DNA from: Apostichopus japonicus
Taxonomy: Eukaryota > Echinodermata > Holothuroidea > Aspidochirotida > Stichopodidae
Length of the DNA stretch: 64,000 bases
NCBI RefSeq assembly: GCF_037975245.1
Contig: NC_092570.1
Span: 11,945,001-12,009,000 of the forward strand
Direction: 5' to 3'
The stretch's first letter is position 1, and every line of letters starts with the position of its first letter. This document shows, piece after piece, positions 13,000-24,360 of the stretch. Under the pieces are notes generated by a model, which made no database searches, was not told where the DNA came from, and worked only from the letters and a program-made list of their open reading frames with translations. Position numbers and translations under genes: made by a program.

Positions 13000-13476
13000 T
13001 CAAAGTGGACAAATGGAGATAAACCAGGTTTCCGAGAACCCAAGTACTGTAAACTCATGGTCTAAAAGAGATAGGAAGTTAGAGATAGGATCAGCATTTT
13101 TGTTCAGACTCAGGCTATTCAAATGGAAGGGTGAAAAATTATTCATGTGTTTTAGTTTATTGAAATTGTCAATGTTGTAGTACTTACAATGAGTAGAGTT
13201 ATTTGAATCATTGATGTATAGATCGGGAAGATTTAAGGTAAGATCGAAAGGATTCCTGTTTTGTGAATATTTGACATTGAATAAGTCAAGAAAATCAGTA
13301 TTGTTGGTTACCATACTAAAAAGAAAATCGACATTACAGTACTCACAGGTCCACAACCTCGAAGAACAATCATAGTTAATAATACATGAAATATGAGAAG
13401 AAACCCCACATTTTTGACAGCTTACACGATTAGTAGAACTTAGAGTGGTTATACATTTACAGCAATAAAGTGACAT
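13000..13476 (-). pseudogene. LINE ORF2 fragment: PHD-type finger plus start of AP endonuclease
   Basis: The 158-residue open frame begins with a PHD-like zinc finger: Cys5-x2-Cys8, Cys20-x2-Cys23, His28-x2-Cys31, Trp42, Cys44-x2-Cys47. About 60 residues on comes the N-terminal part of an apurinic-type endonuclease (HLNSLSLNKN, then GFSETW with the catalytic Glu). This layout is that of the second ORF of two-ORF non-LTR retrotransposons of the CR1/L2 type, whose product nicks target DNA and reverse-transcribes the RNA. The frame ends just after GFSETW, and no reverse transcriptase follows on the minus strand. The element is therefore missing its 3' part. ORF1 of the same element lies directly upstream. 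Dead copy. Confidence 0.8.
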
Positions 13477-13587
13477 AGATGAAATAAAGAGGTAAAGTAC
13501 TAGAAAGGAAAAAAAGGGTAGAAGTTTATAATTCTATTGGATCACCTTTGGTATAAACGGTATTTTCAGCAGGAACCTGCTGGTCAA

Positions 13588-14269
13588 CTACAGTCTCTGA
13601 AGGTCGTTGATGCCCCAGATTCGCTTGGTGAATTCCGTACCATTTTTGTTACTTAGGGCGATGATTTTGCCATTGTGTGAACAGGCGGTCTTCACATAAG
13701 AGTGGGCTTTTGTTTCCTGGAGTAGCTCTTCATTGGTTTTAGTTAAATCTTCTCTGATTATAACAGTGATTCCTATGACTTTATTTCGGCTTTTATGCAG
13801 CGGCTTTGAGCTTCATATTTGGTTTTTCCTTGATCTGTTTCCCAATGCGGTGTGAATGATCGATTTCAGATTGGTTCAGGTCTACACCTAGTTTCTTCCA
13901 TGCAATGTCTCTTATAATTTGGTCTGTGTTTTCGTTTGGCTTTTCTTCAAGCGAAGCCAGTTTCGTCTTGAGTACTGCTCTACATCATTGGTCTCCTTGA
14001 GCGCCCAGTCGCACTTGTGTTCGAGAGAGGAAATTGCAGTTTCTTCATTTTTGCTTCTGTCTGACCGTTTGCAACCTCAATTTCATGAATCATGCTTGAG
14101 TTGCTTTCTATCCGTGTAAGAATTTCATCCATTTTTTTGAAAATGCCTTGTCCATACATTTCTGTAGCTTCGCTTCAAATTCCTCACTGTTGAATACCTG
14201 GTTTATCACCATAGAAACAAGTTCTGTTGTGTCCTTTGTTTGAGATCGCAGAACATTGCTGGAGTTCAT
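13588..14269 (-). pseudogene. LINE ORF1 (RNA-binding protein), frameshifted
   Basis: Reading the minus strand from ATG at 14269 gives an acidic, coiled-coil-like start (TKDTTELVSMVINQVF). Several frameshifts follow, then the hallmark core of LINE ORF1 proteins: VEQYSRRN, KPNENTDQII, KLGVDLNQSEIDHSHRIGK, ITVIIREDLTKTNEELL, and a C-terminal GKIIALSNKNGTEFTKRI. The family binds element RNA and acts as a chaperone in the cytoplasmic particle. The frame ends at a stop near 13588, about 110 bp before ORF2 starts at 13476, the usual tandem spacing. Multiple frame changes mean no intact protein is made. Confidence 0.72.
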
Positions 14270-15895
14270 AGTTGTTGATCGCTGGGGTGAAGTAGATGAG
14301 TATAATGCAATGTGTGGCTTGGACTAACACATGTATGCTTAGGCTTCGTTAGGATGGGATAGGCAGTTTGGCTACCCTGTACTAGATATAATTGAGGTAA
14401 AATACAGATACGTAGATACCTTCAAACTCTGTGATGTTCAGGTTTCTTGTATTCTTTATATCCAAGTCTTCCAAAGGATAATTTGTCAGTGTTCAATGGT
14501 ACATGGTTGTATTGAGTCAGATGTTTAACAGATGTTAAGTCAGATGTTTGTGAAGCTGGGAAATATTGTGGAAGGGCCAGAGGCGAATGAAGGAACCTTC
14601 TCCCCTTTGCAAATGCCACTGACAACAAAGCATCCTTAGATGATGATACTAAACACCATTTCATCCTTGATAAGTTTGTGATGCAAACATGTAATTTGAA
14701 GCTATCAAAGTACTGTTCCTATTGTGTTGCATCTGAGGTCTGTGTATGACACTTAGAAGCAGTCCAGCAACTGTACATTTAAAGGGTCGTTTCTCAAATA
14801 TGGATTCAACTTTTTAAGGATTACATTTAAGTCAAACATTCAAGTAAATTTTTCATCAGTTGTGTATCATATGTGTGAAATGCATCCTACAGTAGCAAGG
14901 CAAATAACTAAACAGAAAGGGTTAAATACACCATACATGCTGTGAGTGATAAATGAAGTATCCCACATTGCTGCAAGCTTTACAGTTTCCATCAAATGTG
15001 TGGAGTATCTAAACCAGGGATGTATGTATGAACTCAAAGCTAGTCTACCTGGTTAAAATCTAGCACTGACAAGAAACAAGTCTCATATTACTCAACTCAA
15101 ATTTATGGTCCCTGTTAACCTCTTGATGTACTTTAATGTCCATTATGAAGAAGTTCTTCATATTTCATTAAAATATACAAGCTTGAGTACTCTGAATAAT
15201 TATTATCCTCTTCTCTTCATTAAATACCCAACTTTAGCAATATTCTTAGATGGAAAGTATGAACTATTGTTGGTTCACTGGGCCAATCTATGCATGCTCT
15301 CATTAATTGAAGCAAGATTCATTGTAGCACACAAAGTGTGAATTCTGTCCAGCAGAGCGGAAACAAATCAACACAGTTTATACATGTAGAGCCTGACTTC
15401 TACACTAAGAGTACACATCACAAATTTAGTAATCTTCTCTTTCATTATTGACAGCCATCTTTGAAGCAACAAGCACATCAAAATTACCCTTGTATTTTAT
15501 CTTTTATAACCTATATCCTTAGAACCTTAAAAATGGATGTGATATTAACAAGAACAACTTAGATTTGCTATTTCAGAGAGTAATTCTGGAATGAAACTTT
15601 GTTCAACCTTTCATTTCATTTTGGTTGATTAAGCTTGGTAAGATGAATATTGCAAGAATTGTCACACTAACTAATTAGAGTAGGGACAGGTGTCTTCAAT
15701 CTCAAAGTTTAATGAACATGTTCTTGTCGTGGTAACAAGTTTGAAATATTTGTTGTGCAAATACACTTCATTTGTACAAAGGTTTGTTTCTGTATTCATT
15801 AAAAAAGTACAAGCTACTTGATTCCTGCACTTTGAATTTTCACAATAGATTTGTTGCCAAGCAACGGTAAAACCAGATCAGTACAATCTCTCATG
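14270..15895. other. No gene recognised
   Basis: The first 100 bp or so may be LINE leader. The rest contains only short chance frames (for example minus strand 14422-14664, plus strand 15105-15341) without recognisable motifs. A small local duplication of gatgtttaacagatgtt lies near 14519-14550. Confidence 0.5.
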
Positions 15896-15903
15896 TCTTC
15901 AGT

Positions 15904-17152
15904 CATGGGCGGCGATCATGGGGGGGACGGGGGGGACATGTCCCCCCAATATTTTTGTTGGGGGGGATATAGTATCTAATATCCCCCCCAATATTTGGTG
16001 GCATAATTTTTTTTAAGCATATGTTTTGTATTTTTTTATGATATCGCTAGTAATTTCAAAATAGAAAATGCTTAGATGCAACTTAAAAGGCCTGGGAAGT
16101 GCCATTTCCAGCAATCTGGGAGGCATTTTCGGCCAAAATTGTCTTTTGCGCTTTGGGTCAACTTATGGTGGCGCTACGCTTAGATAGTCTGGGTACAAGC
16201 TTTGCCCCTCCCTTGGCAAATTCCTCACAAGGCGCCTGTTTAACCGTGTCACAATTTGTTACTACATATGACCGAAAGTAGTTTTTACTTTTTTTTCCGA
16301 AATAAATAGCTAGACGGACCGCATCCGTAATGAAATTTGGTTGGCATCTTGTGTATGAGTGTAAGTACGTACAATCACCCATATGATCCACATCGATATG
16401 GGTTCACTGGGTTTCCATTTGGCCTGTTTCCTACAAGATTTCTAACCGCAGGTGCTTAGCCAAGGGAGGGAGGGGGGTGAAGGGTGGAGACCGCCCTCCC
16501 CCTCGAGCATATTTTTTTGGTATTTTCTATGATATCGAAGTTTTATAGTAGCCGTTATAAGAGGTTTCAATATTTTTACACCAATAATTTAACTGTGTCT
16601 GAATTTTCGAAAATTCTTTGAACAACATTCTTCATCATACTTCCCTCTACTCGTGCAATTTTGACCGGTCTGTTAGGGGTTGAGGGGGGTTTTTCTATAT
16701 TGGTTGTCCATAGATTAAATTTTGTGCAACATTATGGGTATGTTTTGAAGTGAATTTATTATTCAAATTCTGAACAAATAATGGGCTTAAAACCTTGAAA
16801 AGTGGGGCTGATGGGTATTGAGGGGCGTTACGTAGAATTACCTACAAAGCAATGATCCACAGGAGATGCAATGAGGTCGAACATGATGTGTGACTGGTGA
16901 CAATCTTGAAAAAAGGTTATGAATGAAGAAAAAAAACTATTAGGTAAAACTTGGTTCTCAGGCAAAAGTGTACATCTGGTTGGTCATTTTCAAGCCCGAG
17001 AAGTGCCATTTCCAGTGATCTGGGGGGCTATCAAAACCAAAAATTTTCTTGTACGCTGCGCGCCAACCAATGGTGGCGCTCCGCTTTGATAGTAATTCGC
17101 CTGCATCCAAGCAAATGTCCCCCCCAATATTTGAAACAGATCGCCGCCCCTG
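15904..17152. mobile_element. Non-autonomous hAT-type transposon, 1249 bp, with target duplication
   Basis: Termini are CATGGGCGGCGATC at the left and the inverse complement of CAGGGGCGGCGATC at the right, a 14-bp inverted repeat with one mismatch. The flanks are a perfect 8-bp direct repeat TCTTCAGT (15896-15903 and 17153-17160), the duplication length produced by hAT transposases. The interior has long G/C runs (tccccccaatattt near both ends) and two copies of a module at about 16091-16200 and 16988-17100. That module is also found in the elements at 25.3 and 27.3 kb. No transposase frame is visible, so it would need a transposase supplied in trans. Confidence 0.87.
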
Positions 17153-17160
17153 TCTTCAGT

Positions 17161-18508
17161 AATAATGAATGGTTACTAATAGTGAAGACAGACATACATC
17201 ACCATGTGATGCACACATGAGTTCAATAATACTAACTGATTCAAAGTGGTAGAGAAATGAACATGATCAGTAGTGTTAAGTTCTATATAATAAGATCTAT
17301 AAGCTAAGTATAACATGTGAGGGAGTGATCCAGCTGCAGTTTTATGCAATATCGTTGAGATTTTCTTGTACATGCAAATGCTTAATACAAATATGTGCTT
17401 TTATGGAGAGGAAGTGAAATATTTATGATAGATATGGATTAGTGTACATTGCAACTGACAGTACATGATTGCGACACAATCTGGGAAAATGAAATGTTAA
17501 CAGCCTATAATGTCTCACAGACAAAGAAGCAATGCCAAATTTATACAAAATTTACACAAAATATTTGTCCAACTCTACTACGACCAAGAATTGTTTCTTT
17601 TCACATTGTATCCAACAAGCCACACCATGAAGAAAGGAATATTTCTTTTTACTTCTTTCTACCATTCACTTCAGGTTTATTCTTTGCTACTTTGTTTCTC
17701 GCATATGACATACACAGCTGCAACCTTCTGGCACCAATCACTTATGAAGTAATATCCTACACAGACCCTAGATATAATGGTCTCCCTTTAGCATAAACCA
17801 ATCAACCTCAACAAAATTCAAAGCCTTTAGGGGAATGCCTTGTTTAGGACAGAACTGAAAATTCTCTCCGGTCAAGCCTGTAATGAAATAGTGTTAAGTT
17901 AAGATTCAAGCTAAAGTAAACTAAATTATCAATGTTCAAAGTGCAACCAATATGGGCAAAAAGTGATCGGATGGAGAAATTATTATGTGTCTGTAAAATA
18001 ACTGATTATCATCGGTTCTATATAGAACTGCGTAAGGTGTACTTATTTACAAGTGGTTTCTGCTAATTGCTTCCAATGCAGTAAGAGTATCAACTGTAAC
18101 TCCCTTGGATTCCTCATGATTCATCTTATTTTGATTCTGAGTACACAAATTTACAGTAAAGTTTGAATTGAAGGCAAGACATTAAGCCATTTCTAATTGT
18201 TTTCCCCACTCAATAGATGAATATTACCTCAACCATATCAACCACATTCCTTTCCTAACTTTTATTACGACGCTACCCCGGGAACATGGGGGCGGCCATT
18301 GAAATGTGAATTAGCTATAATCCGGGCTCTTTGTGACGTACTATGCAGACAACTAGGCATATTTCACGTTTCGCAAAACATTAGCTAACTGTGCAAGTGC
18401 AGTGTGTAAACTAACACTAACATTTCGCTAGTAAACATTTAATATTCATATTGCTCTCTCAGAAAGTCAGATTATGAAAACAATTTGAAAATTGCTTTGC
18501 TTGTGTAA
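17161..18508. other. No gene recognised; possible promoter just upstream of 18509
   Basis: The open frame at 17449-17796 has no domain I recognise and no splice context. From about 18270 the sequence becomes richer in CpG (cgacgctaccccggg, gggggcggcc, tgtgacgtac). This would fit a promoter or 5' UTR for the exon starting at 18509, but no TATA box is seen. Confidence 0.4.
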
Positions 18509-18703
18509 ATGGCCAGACCTGTTCCTTCTGATTATGAACCACGTTTCAACACGGCAGAATTACAAGAAAGAGAAAATAATGTACTTAACGATGACGATGA
18601 GAACCAAAACGTAGGCCGAGACGAACAGCCTAAGCCTAATGGTGTTAGGCTCGGTAATACGAACTGGTGTGACTGTGGTTTGTGCAACGTTATGCAGAAA
18701 GAA
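18509..18703 (+). CDS. First coding exon of a P2X7-intracellular-domain-like protein
   Basis: The ATG at 18509 opens 65 codons. A hydrophilic acidic stretch (LNDDDENQNVGRDE, about residues 26-39) is followed by RLGNTNWCDCGLCNVM near residues 47-62. The spacing R-L-G-N-T-x-W-C-x-C-G-x-C matches my recollection of the start of the zinc-binding intracellular domain of P2X7 receptors. In marine invertebrates that domain also occurs as stand-alone or recombined proteins without the channel part. The domain should continue with more Cys residues, but here a stop follows at 18707. A GT donor (gaa|gtatga) at 18704 would end the exon in the middle of the domain, so I place the boundary at 18703. Further exons were not found in the window, so the gene may be broken. 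There is no transmembrane segment. Confidence 0.5.
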
Positions 18704-18712
18704 GTATGACTG

Positions 18713-18895
18713 CATTTCTTGAAAAGGTCTGGTTTCTTCTTCAGATGTGGAAACCAAAACTGTGATTTCTTTACTCGGGAAGAATGACTGCTACAACCGA
18801 ATACCTGACAGTACGGCATTTTGTTGGGCTTCACTTCGAGTAACGTCAGGCCTACATGTGGGGTACGTGCGTACGGTACAATTTTCATAGTTCCT
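18713..18895 (-). pseudogene. Truncated THAP-domain exon copy
   Basis: On the minus strand, ATG at 18819 encodes MPYCQVFGCSSHSSRVKKSQ followed by FWFPHLKKKPDLFKK. This is almost the same as the first 35 residues of the THAP protein at 32522-32872. About 75 bp upstream of the ATG also match. Similarity stops abruptly after the codons for KK, so Trp36, the second zinc-ligand pair (Cys-x2-His) and the C-terminal motif are absent and no working zinc finger can form. The break lies about 10 bp from the splice donor of the oppositely oriented P2X7-like exon. Either a partial duplication of the THAP locus landed here or a deletion removed the rest. Confidence 0.75.
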
Positions 18896-19034
18896 TAGGA
18901 TCTTTGTTTGCCATGATTTGGCATGATTTCTACCATGTGTTATAATATTTAAAAAGTTTTCAGAGTTTGACTGCGGGTGAGTTCTTCTATTCAATGTTAT
19001 GGATCCACATACCCAAGTATGAAAAGTAACCATG

Positions 19035-19100
19035 CTTCCTCACTTGGAGTTATCGTGTTTACAAGGTTTTCAATATTTGACCTCTGGTGACCTTTGACTC
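19035..19100 (+). repeat. Dispersed DR1-type repeat copy
   Basis: cttggagttatcgtgtttac, aaggttttcaatatttgacctc and tgacctttgactcc match the copy at 8.3 kb in sequence and order. Only a short internal part is recognisable here. Confidence 0.5.
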
Positions 19101-19319
19101 CAAACAGCGTGCCGCCATCTTTAAAAAGTTAACTTTCCGTTCTTGCAAGTGAAGTTTTTCTCTTGTTGCTACAAAATGCAGACAGTAATGAAACGTGATA
19201 CCTTGTTATCTTTAGCTGGATCTGAGATGTCCATCACTGTATCGTTTGTAAACTGTGCTGTGGGTATTGACCGCAGCTGTATGAACTGACCGTACACTAG
19301 TGTCCAATTACCTACGGTA

Positions 19320-19442
19320 GCAAGCTGTGTGTGTATTTTCTGGGATCGATGGTGGTGTCTAACACTTCTGTTACACCTCATTCAAAAAAACTAGGTCAGA
19401 TTACCGGCATTAGACATTTCTTTTTGCGCGAGTCTTCACACC
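19320..19442 (-). repeat. Inverted fragment related to the hAT-like element at 21.3-22.5 kb
   Basis: About 120 bp here are the inverse complement of 21685-21811. Shared stretches include agtgttagacaccacca, gccggtaatctgacctag and gtgaagactcg. The similarity has no visible termini here, so it is a fragment. A common origin in a repeated element is more likely than a shared exon. Confidence 0.65.
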
Positions 19443-21326
19443 CTTTAAGAATTTCTAACGTACAGATCACAAGTCATTCCTTGCATTGCAGAAATACTAT
19501 GTAACTGAAGAGTTATGAGCAAATTTAACTGCATGGTTTTGTTCTTCCATGATGGCACTCAGATATATACAGGAAGCAGATGATTGCTTCTCTTTACAAT
19601 CAATTACGTCAATTGCTGAAAATTTGAAAGTGTCTAAAGTAGAAAGATGACTCCTGACATTTGGAATGTTTCTAGAAATGAAGCCACTAGAAAAGAAAAT
19701 GGCATTAAATGTAAACACTCACTCTAACAACTACATTTAAATGGCATACATCACCAGCGTGTTCAGTAGAGGTCTCTTCTCACACAAAGGAGAAACACTT
19801 CATTATTCTAAACGTGCACTTGAAACCCTAATTTATGACACTACGGGACAAGTATACCACTGCATTCTGCCAGTGAGTTATAAACAAAGGATCAACACTT
19901 GTCATGTAGATGTATCTACATTCACCAGCTTTCAAGAGCTTGATGTTAAACAAATGTTCCACTCGCTTTTTTGGTTAGTTTAGACCCCAGTGTAAAGAAT
20001 TTGGTTATAAAATTATGCATCTCTCGAGACACAACCATGTCCGAAAACAAAATGAAGGCCCATAGCTAGTGTTAACAATTTAAACAGTTTGTATGATTTT
20101 ATTAGTTTTACAAAGCTTGTTTACTTTTCACAGAATATTAGACACTGAGCCTATGGCTCTGTGCACACTTGAAAATGAGCATAGGTTTCAACCCCACACT
20201 CTGAGTTCTGTTTCTAGTGTGAACATGGCTCAGACAATCTGGACCCTGCGATACATAGAATTGACTATACTACTGTGTAAATTTCCTTGCATAACTATTT
20301 CCATCAAAATTCTACTGAAACTGATATAAAACATTTTAAGGACACATGGTGATACAAAGATTAAAAGCATCTAATACTGAAAAACACCAAGATAACACCA
20401 AGATACAAACAGGGAAGCTGCATACTACTTCAATGGTACAATGATATATGGAGATAGGTAGACTAGATTGGGAACATAAAATGTTACAGCTAGGTTACAC
20501 ACTCAGGTCATTTGATAGCCAGATGGTACCGGGATACCCCAGTTTTTACAATGCAATCACTAGCCCTTTGAACGATGTATGTTCCATGTCAGGTAATCCT
20601 ATCTATTCAATGCTCTGTAACTAGTATTAGATAAATTATAATCAGGCATGTCTTGAAGGTATAAATAAACCCATAATTATTACACAGTGTCAAAGTTAAG
20701 ATTCCACTTATGTTTTTATGTGGAGGTTGGGAGATGGTGGGGGGGTGGGCATTGTGGAATGTTATCCAATATCACATTGTTCCTAATAAAACTGACTGGG
20801 TTTAAGTCACTTCCTAATGCAATGAGATACTTACATCAGGCAGTGTTCTTTTCATTAATCCAGTGTCAAAGGCCTGAAAGGAGAAGAAAAACAAAACATT
20901 GAAACATACAAATTCACAAGTAGACCATTTTCAATTCTATTGCGGATGCAGCTGTCATCAACAAATCATCAACACCACTACTTCTTTATTATGCTAAAAA
21001 CATTTGAGATCAATTCTGAATTCTAAATGGGAACTTCTGAGGGATCCACTTTTTTTCACATTCCACAACGTGATCCTTCATTCCTATCAACTCATTTCTC
21101 TTCCCAATCCCAACTCATACCTCCTCCCAATCCCAACCACCTCCTCCAGAGCCCTAACCCAAGCTCTCATCATCTTGGCAATTTGGGAAACCTTCGGTTG
21201 GACTTGCATAATATGCTAATGACATGTGAAATTGTACGTACAGTACAAATCATAACCAATTTTACTATTGCTAAAGCTTGATTTCAAAGCCATCCATTTG
21301 ACAGCCTCCAAATACTTTTATACTAT
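19443..21326. other. No gene recognised
   Basis: Several frames of 65-85 codons occur on both strands, but none shows domain motifs or convincing splice context. A C-rich stretch with repeated tcccaa lies near 21100-21150. Confidence 0.5.
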
Positions 21327-22515
21327 CAGGCCTCGACAAATACGGTAGCCAACTCGCCACTGGCCAGTAGAATTTGAGCTTTAGAGAATTGAAAATGCAC
21401 TATGCTCTACATTTTGGCGAGTGACTCCTGGGCTTGTCAAACCCCAATATTAGCGAGACCATCGTTAGAAACATTTCACATAATGATGACAGCAGTACAG
21501 TACCTTGGCAAACTTGAAGCAAGTTTAAGTTGTAAACTGATTTTGGTCAATGACCAATCTCAATGGAAATTAACTGTTTAAAATGGTTTGCTATCTGCAT
21601 GTGCATAATGTACGGGAACTTTTCATGTGCGGAGGTTGTTCACAAACTTCCCGGAGCATTCATAAACATACAGCGAAACATTTAAACGATGTGAAGACTC
21701 GCCAACAAAGGAACCTCTCATGCCGGTAATCTGACCTAGTTTCGAATGAGGTGTAACAGAAGTGTTAGACACCACCATCAATCCCAGAAAATACACACAT
21801 AGCTTGCTATCTTCAAGCAATTTGAAGGAGTTTTGAGATAGGTTCGCTGTTATCACTGCCATGATTTTTTGCAAGATTTTCACTCAACACCAAGTGGAAG
21901 ATAGATACTCCTTCAACCTTAGATTTTATTAGGTAAAAGATCGCTTTGATTAAGGCAGTGTAATGGAGCAATAGCGATATATTTCTTGCACCAATCTGCA
22001 GCTAAAAGACAAGAAAAATAATTAGGAAAATGTACGAAGTCATACTAGTGAAGAAGCGGCTCAAAGTTGCAGTGAGGCGCTGTATAGGCTTAGGAATCGA
22101 GCACAACTAGCTACTGTGTAGTATATGCCTCATAAGTAGAGGAGCCCTAATGTTACAGAAGCCAAGCTATACCTTCGTAGGTATTTTTGCCGATGTTTTA
22201 TTTTCAATTGTTTGAGACACAACTGTTTGCCTAGCTGCTTATTTATGATTCTGCGACATGTTTTACTTTGTTCATCCCTTACTTTTGATAGAAAAAGTTT
22301 AAATTTCACACTGCACAGAAACATACTTTTCCAATGTGCAATTACATAGCAGCAAGTGCCTAACCTTTGTTCATAGAAAGTATTGATTTTGTAGATATGT
22401 ACTATGGAGACTTGAACAGCAATCATATGGCGAGTGAAGTTTGCGATTTGGCGAGTAGATTTTTAGTCACAGTCGCCAAGTGGTGAGTACTTTTAATAAC
22501 ATTTGTCGAGGCCTG
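21327..22515. mobile_element. hAT-like element, 1189 bp, perfect 15-bp terminal inverted repeats
   Basis: CAGGCCTCGACAAAT (21327-21341) and its exact inverse complement ATTTGTCGAGGCCTG (22501-22515) bound the segment. Subterminal pieces also correspond (actcgccactggc against the inverse of gccaagtggtgagt). Flanking 8-mers are tatactat and cttactgt, which agree at five positions, so any 8-bp target duplication has decayed. The minus-strand frames inside (21623-21883, 22130-22426) show no recognisable transposase motif. Termini beginning CAGG and the element size fit a non-autonomous hAT; the superfamily call is inference. Confidence 0.75.
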
Positions 22516-23420
22516 CTTACTGTCATGAGAAATTCAAAACAAATGTCAGTAACATAACACAATTAGAGGTACTGTAGAGAAGAAACACAGAAAGGCCACA
22601 TTAGATTTAATTTGCATATCAGGATATATGAAAGTCACAATTAAAATTTGGATTAACTTAGAGCAATACAAAATTCCTTTTTTTGTGCAACAGTTGCATC
22701 CATGCTGAAACTTCGTCAATACAGACTTTTTACGGCTCATTCAAACATGTTTGGGGAAAGGGAGGTAAAATTTTGACAGACAGGACAACTCTATTTGGAA
22801 ATCCACCATCATTAATTCATTTAAAGAAAAGGGCAATTCAATCACATGTTTAAATGTATGACGTTGCATCAAAAATATCCACTGAATTTCTTAAACTAAT
22901 TTCTGAAACTCAACTGTAACTGCTTTGCTGTTTCCTTTTCCTTTTTTTAATATAACTAACAGAGATTCCTGATCCAAAAGGGGTCAACACAAAACAAACG
23001 TTGCAGTTTATTTCATGATCTATCCACATAAGTGTAGAAATAAGTAGAAAGGGAATGATCAACAAATAAAAATTCAACTTTTAATGGTTACATATGGTTA
23101 CATATAAAAGCATCATAACGAACTGTAGGAAAGTTAAACTTGACACAAACCCAACAATCATTATGGTTCATGTGATAGAGATAAATGTTATGAAGAACTT
23201 TATCCAATAACTTTGAAGATATCTATTCCATTTGGGAGACAACACAGATTTAATGTTTCTTCACACAAAAGACTGAACGCCTGATGAAATCTAAATATGA
23301 CATAAGACGCATGTACTTCATTTTTTATGTCTTTCTTAACTTATTACAATGCTTATTTTCTGCATATGCTGAATCAAAAATATTAGCTCTTAACATTTTT
23401 TCATGATGACATTGGTTTCA
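22516..23420. other. No feature recognised
   Basis: AT-rich sequence with only chance frames and a short duplication of ggttacatat near 23087-23106. Confidence 0.5.
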
Positions 23421-23428
23421 ATGTCAAC

Positions 23429-24353
23429 TAGTGCTGATAGTCCTAATAGATTAATCGCCAGTAGTCGCGGTTACACTTTGGAAGTTCGAAAAATCAAGCT
23501 TAAAACCTAACTTGCGATTACTCGATTACAAGGTAGCACTACTCATAACTTTTGATAAATAGCCTAACCTATCAAAAAGAACACTAAAGCAGTTTGTCAG
23601 CAAATATCGCAAAAGTACAGGTTCTCACAAGGATACACTAGCACTGTACTGTGTTAAAAATCAGCAAGCACCTGCTCCAGTTAGATTCATGCATTTGCTT
23701 GTCAGTAATATGCTAGTTCTACAGTGCAACATGCAGTCCTAGCAATGTTTATGCGCATAATTGTAAATTCGTAAGTAATTAATCTTTTACTATTGCCAAA
23801 GTATTTGTCATTTCTTCAAACATGTTTACAAAAACTCCCTTACTGGCCAGGTTCACATAAATTTATCAGCTGTCTGATAGAATGTGTTGATTGCGATGTA
23901 ATTTAATTTCAATGTGAAAAATATATGCCTGCCATCTCTCTAGCATAGAGCGTAGCCTAGAACTTCGAATGGTCTTCTACAGCAATCTCTTGTATACTAA
24001 ACATCACAGTGCTACAAGGTGTTACATCTATTCATTGTTTGCGCGTTTGCTTTTAGTGATAGTATAGTTACATAGTAGCTTCGTAGATTCATTCGAGAGT
24101 TTTTTATTTATTACGAAGGATTTTAAGAAACGTTGAAGATTGAAAGTAGTTCACAGGTTTTGTTTGGTAGATGTTTTAACATGATTTATACACCACACCT
24201 TAAGACACGCAAGAACAAATAAAGACAGTGCACCATGGAGAAAGATTTACTGTATTTCTGCAATGTAAAAATGACAGAGATGACTGTAACCAAGTAATCG
24301 CGAGAAGAGCTATGCGATTAATCGACTACAAAAGAAAGAGTTGACTATCAGCA
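23429..24353. mobile_element. Probable hAT-like element with TGCTGATAGTC inverted termini
   Basis: TGCTGATAGTC at 23432-23442 is matched by its inverse complement GACTATCAGCA at 24343-24353. Further in, cgattaatcg-type sequence occurs at both ends (agattaatcgc on the left, gcgattaatcgac on the right). The direct repeat ATGTCAAC lies at 23421-23428 and 24353-24360, overlapping the right terminus by one base, so a few terminal bases appear lost on one side. No transposase frame was seen. Confidence 0.6.
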
Positions 24354-24360
24354 TGTCAAC

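Noticed and set aside
17449-17796. 115-codon plus-strand frame as a gene
   Set aside because: No recognisable domain, no splice or promoter context, and an overlapping frame of similar length in another phase.
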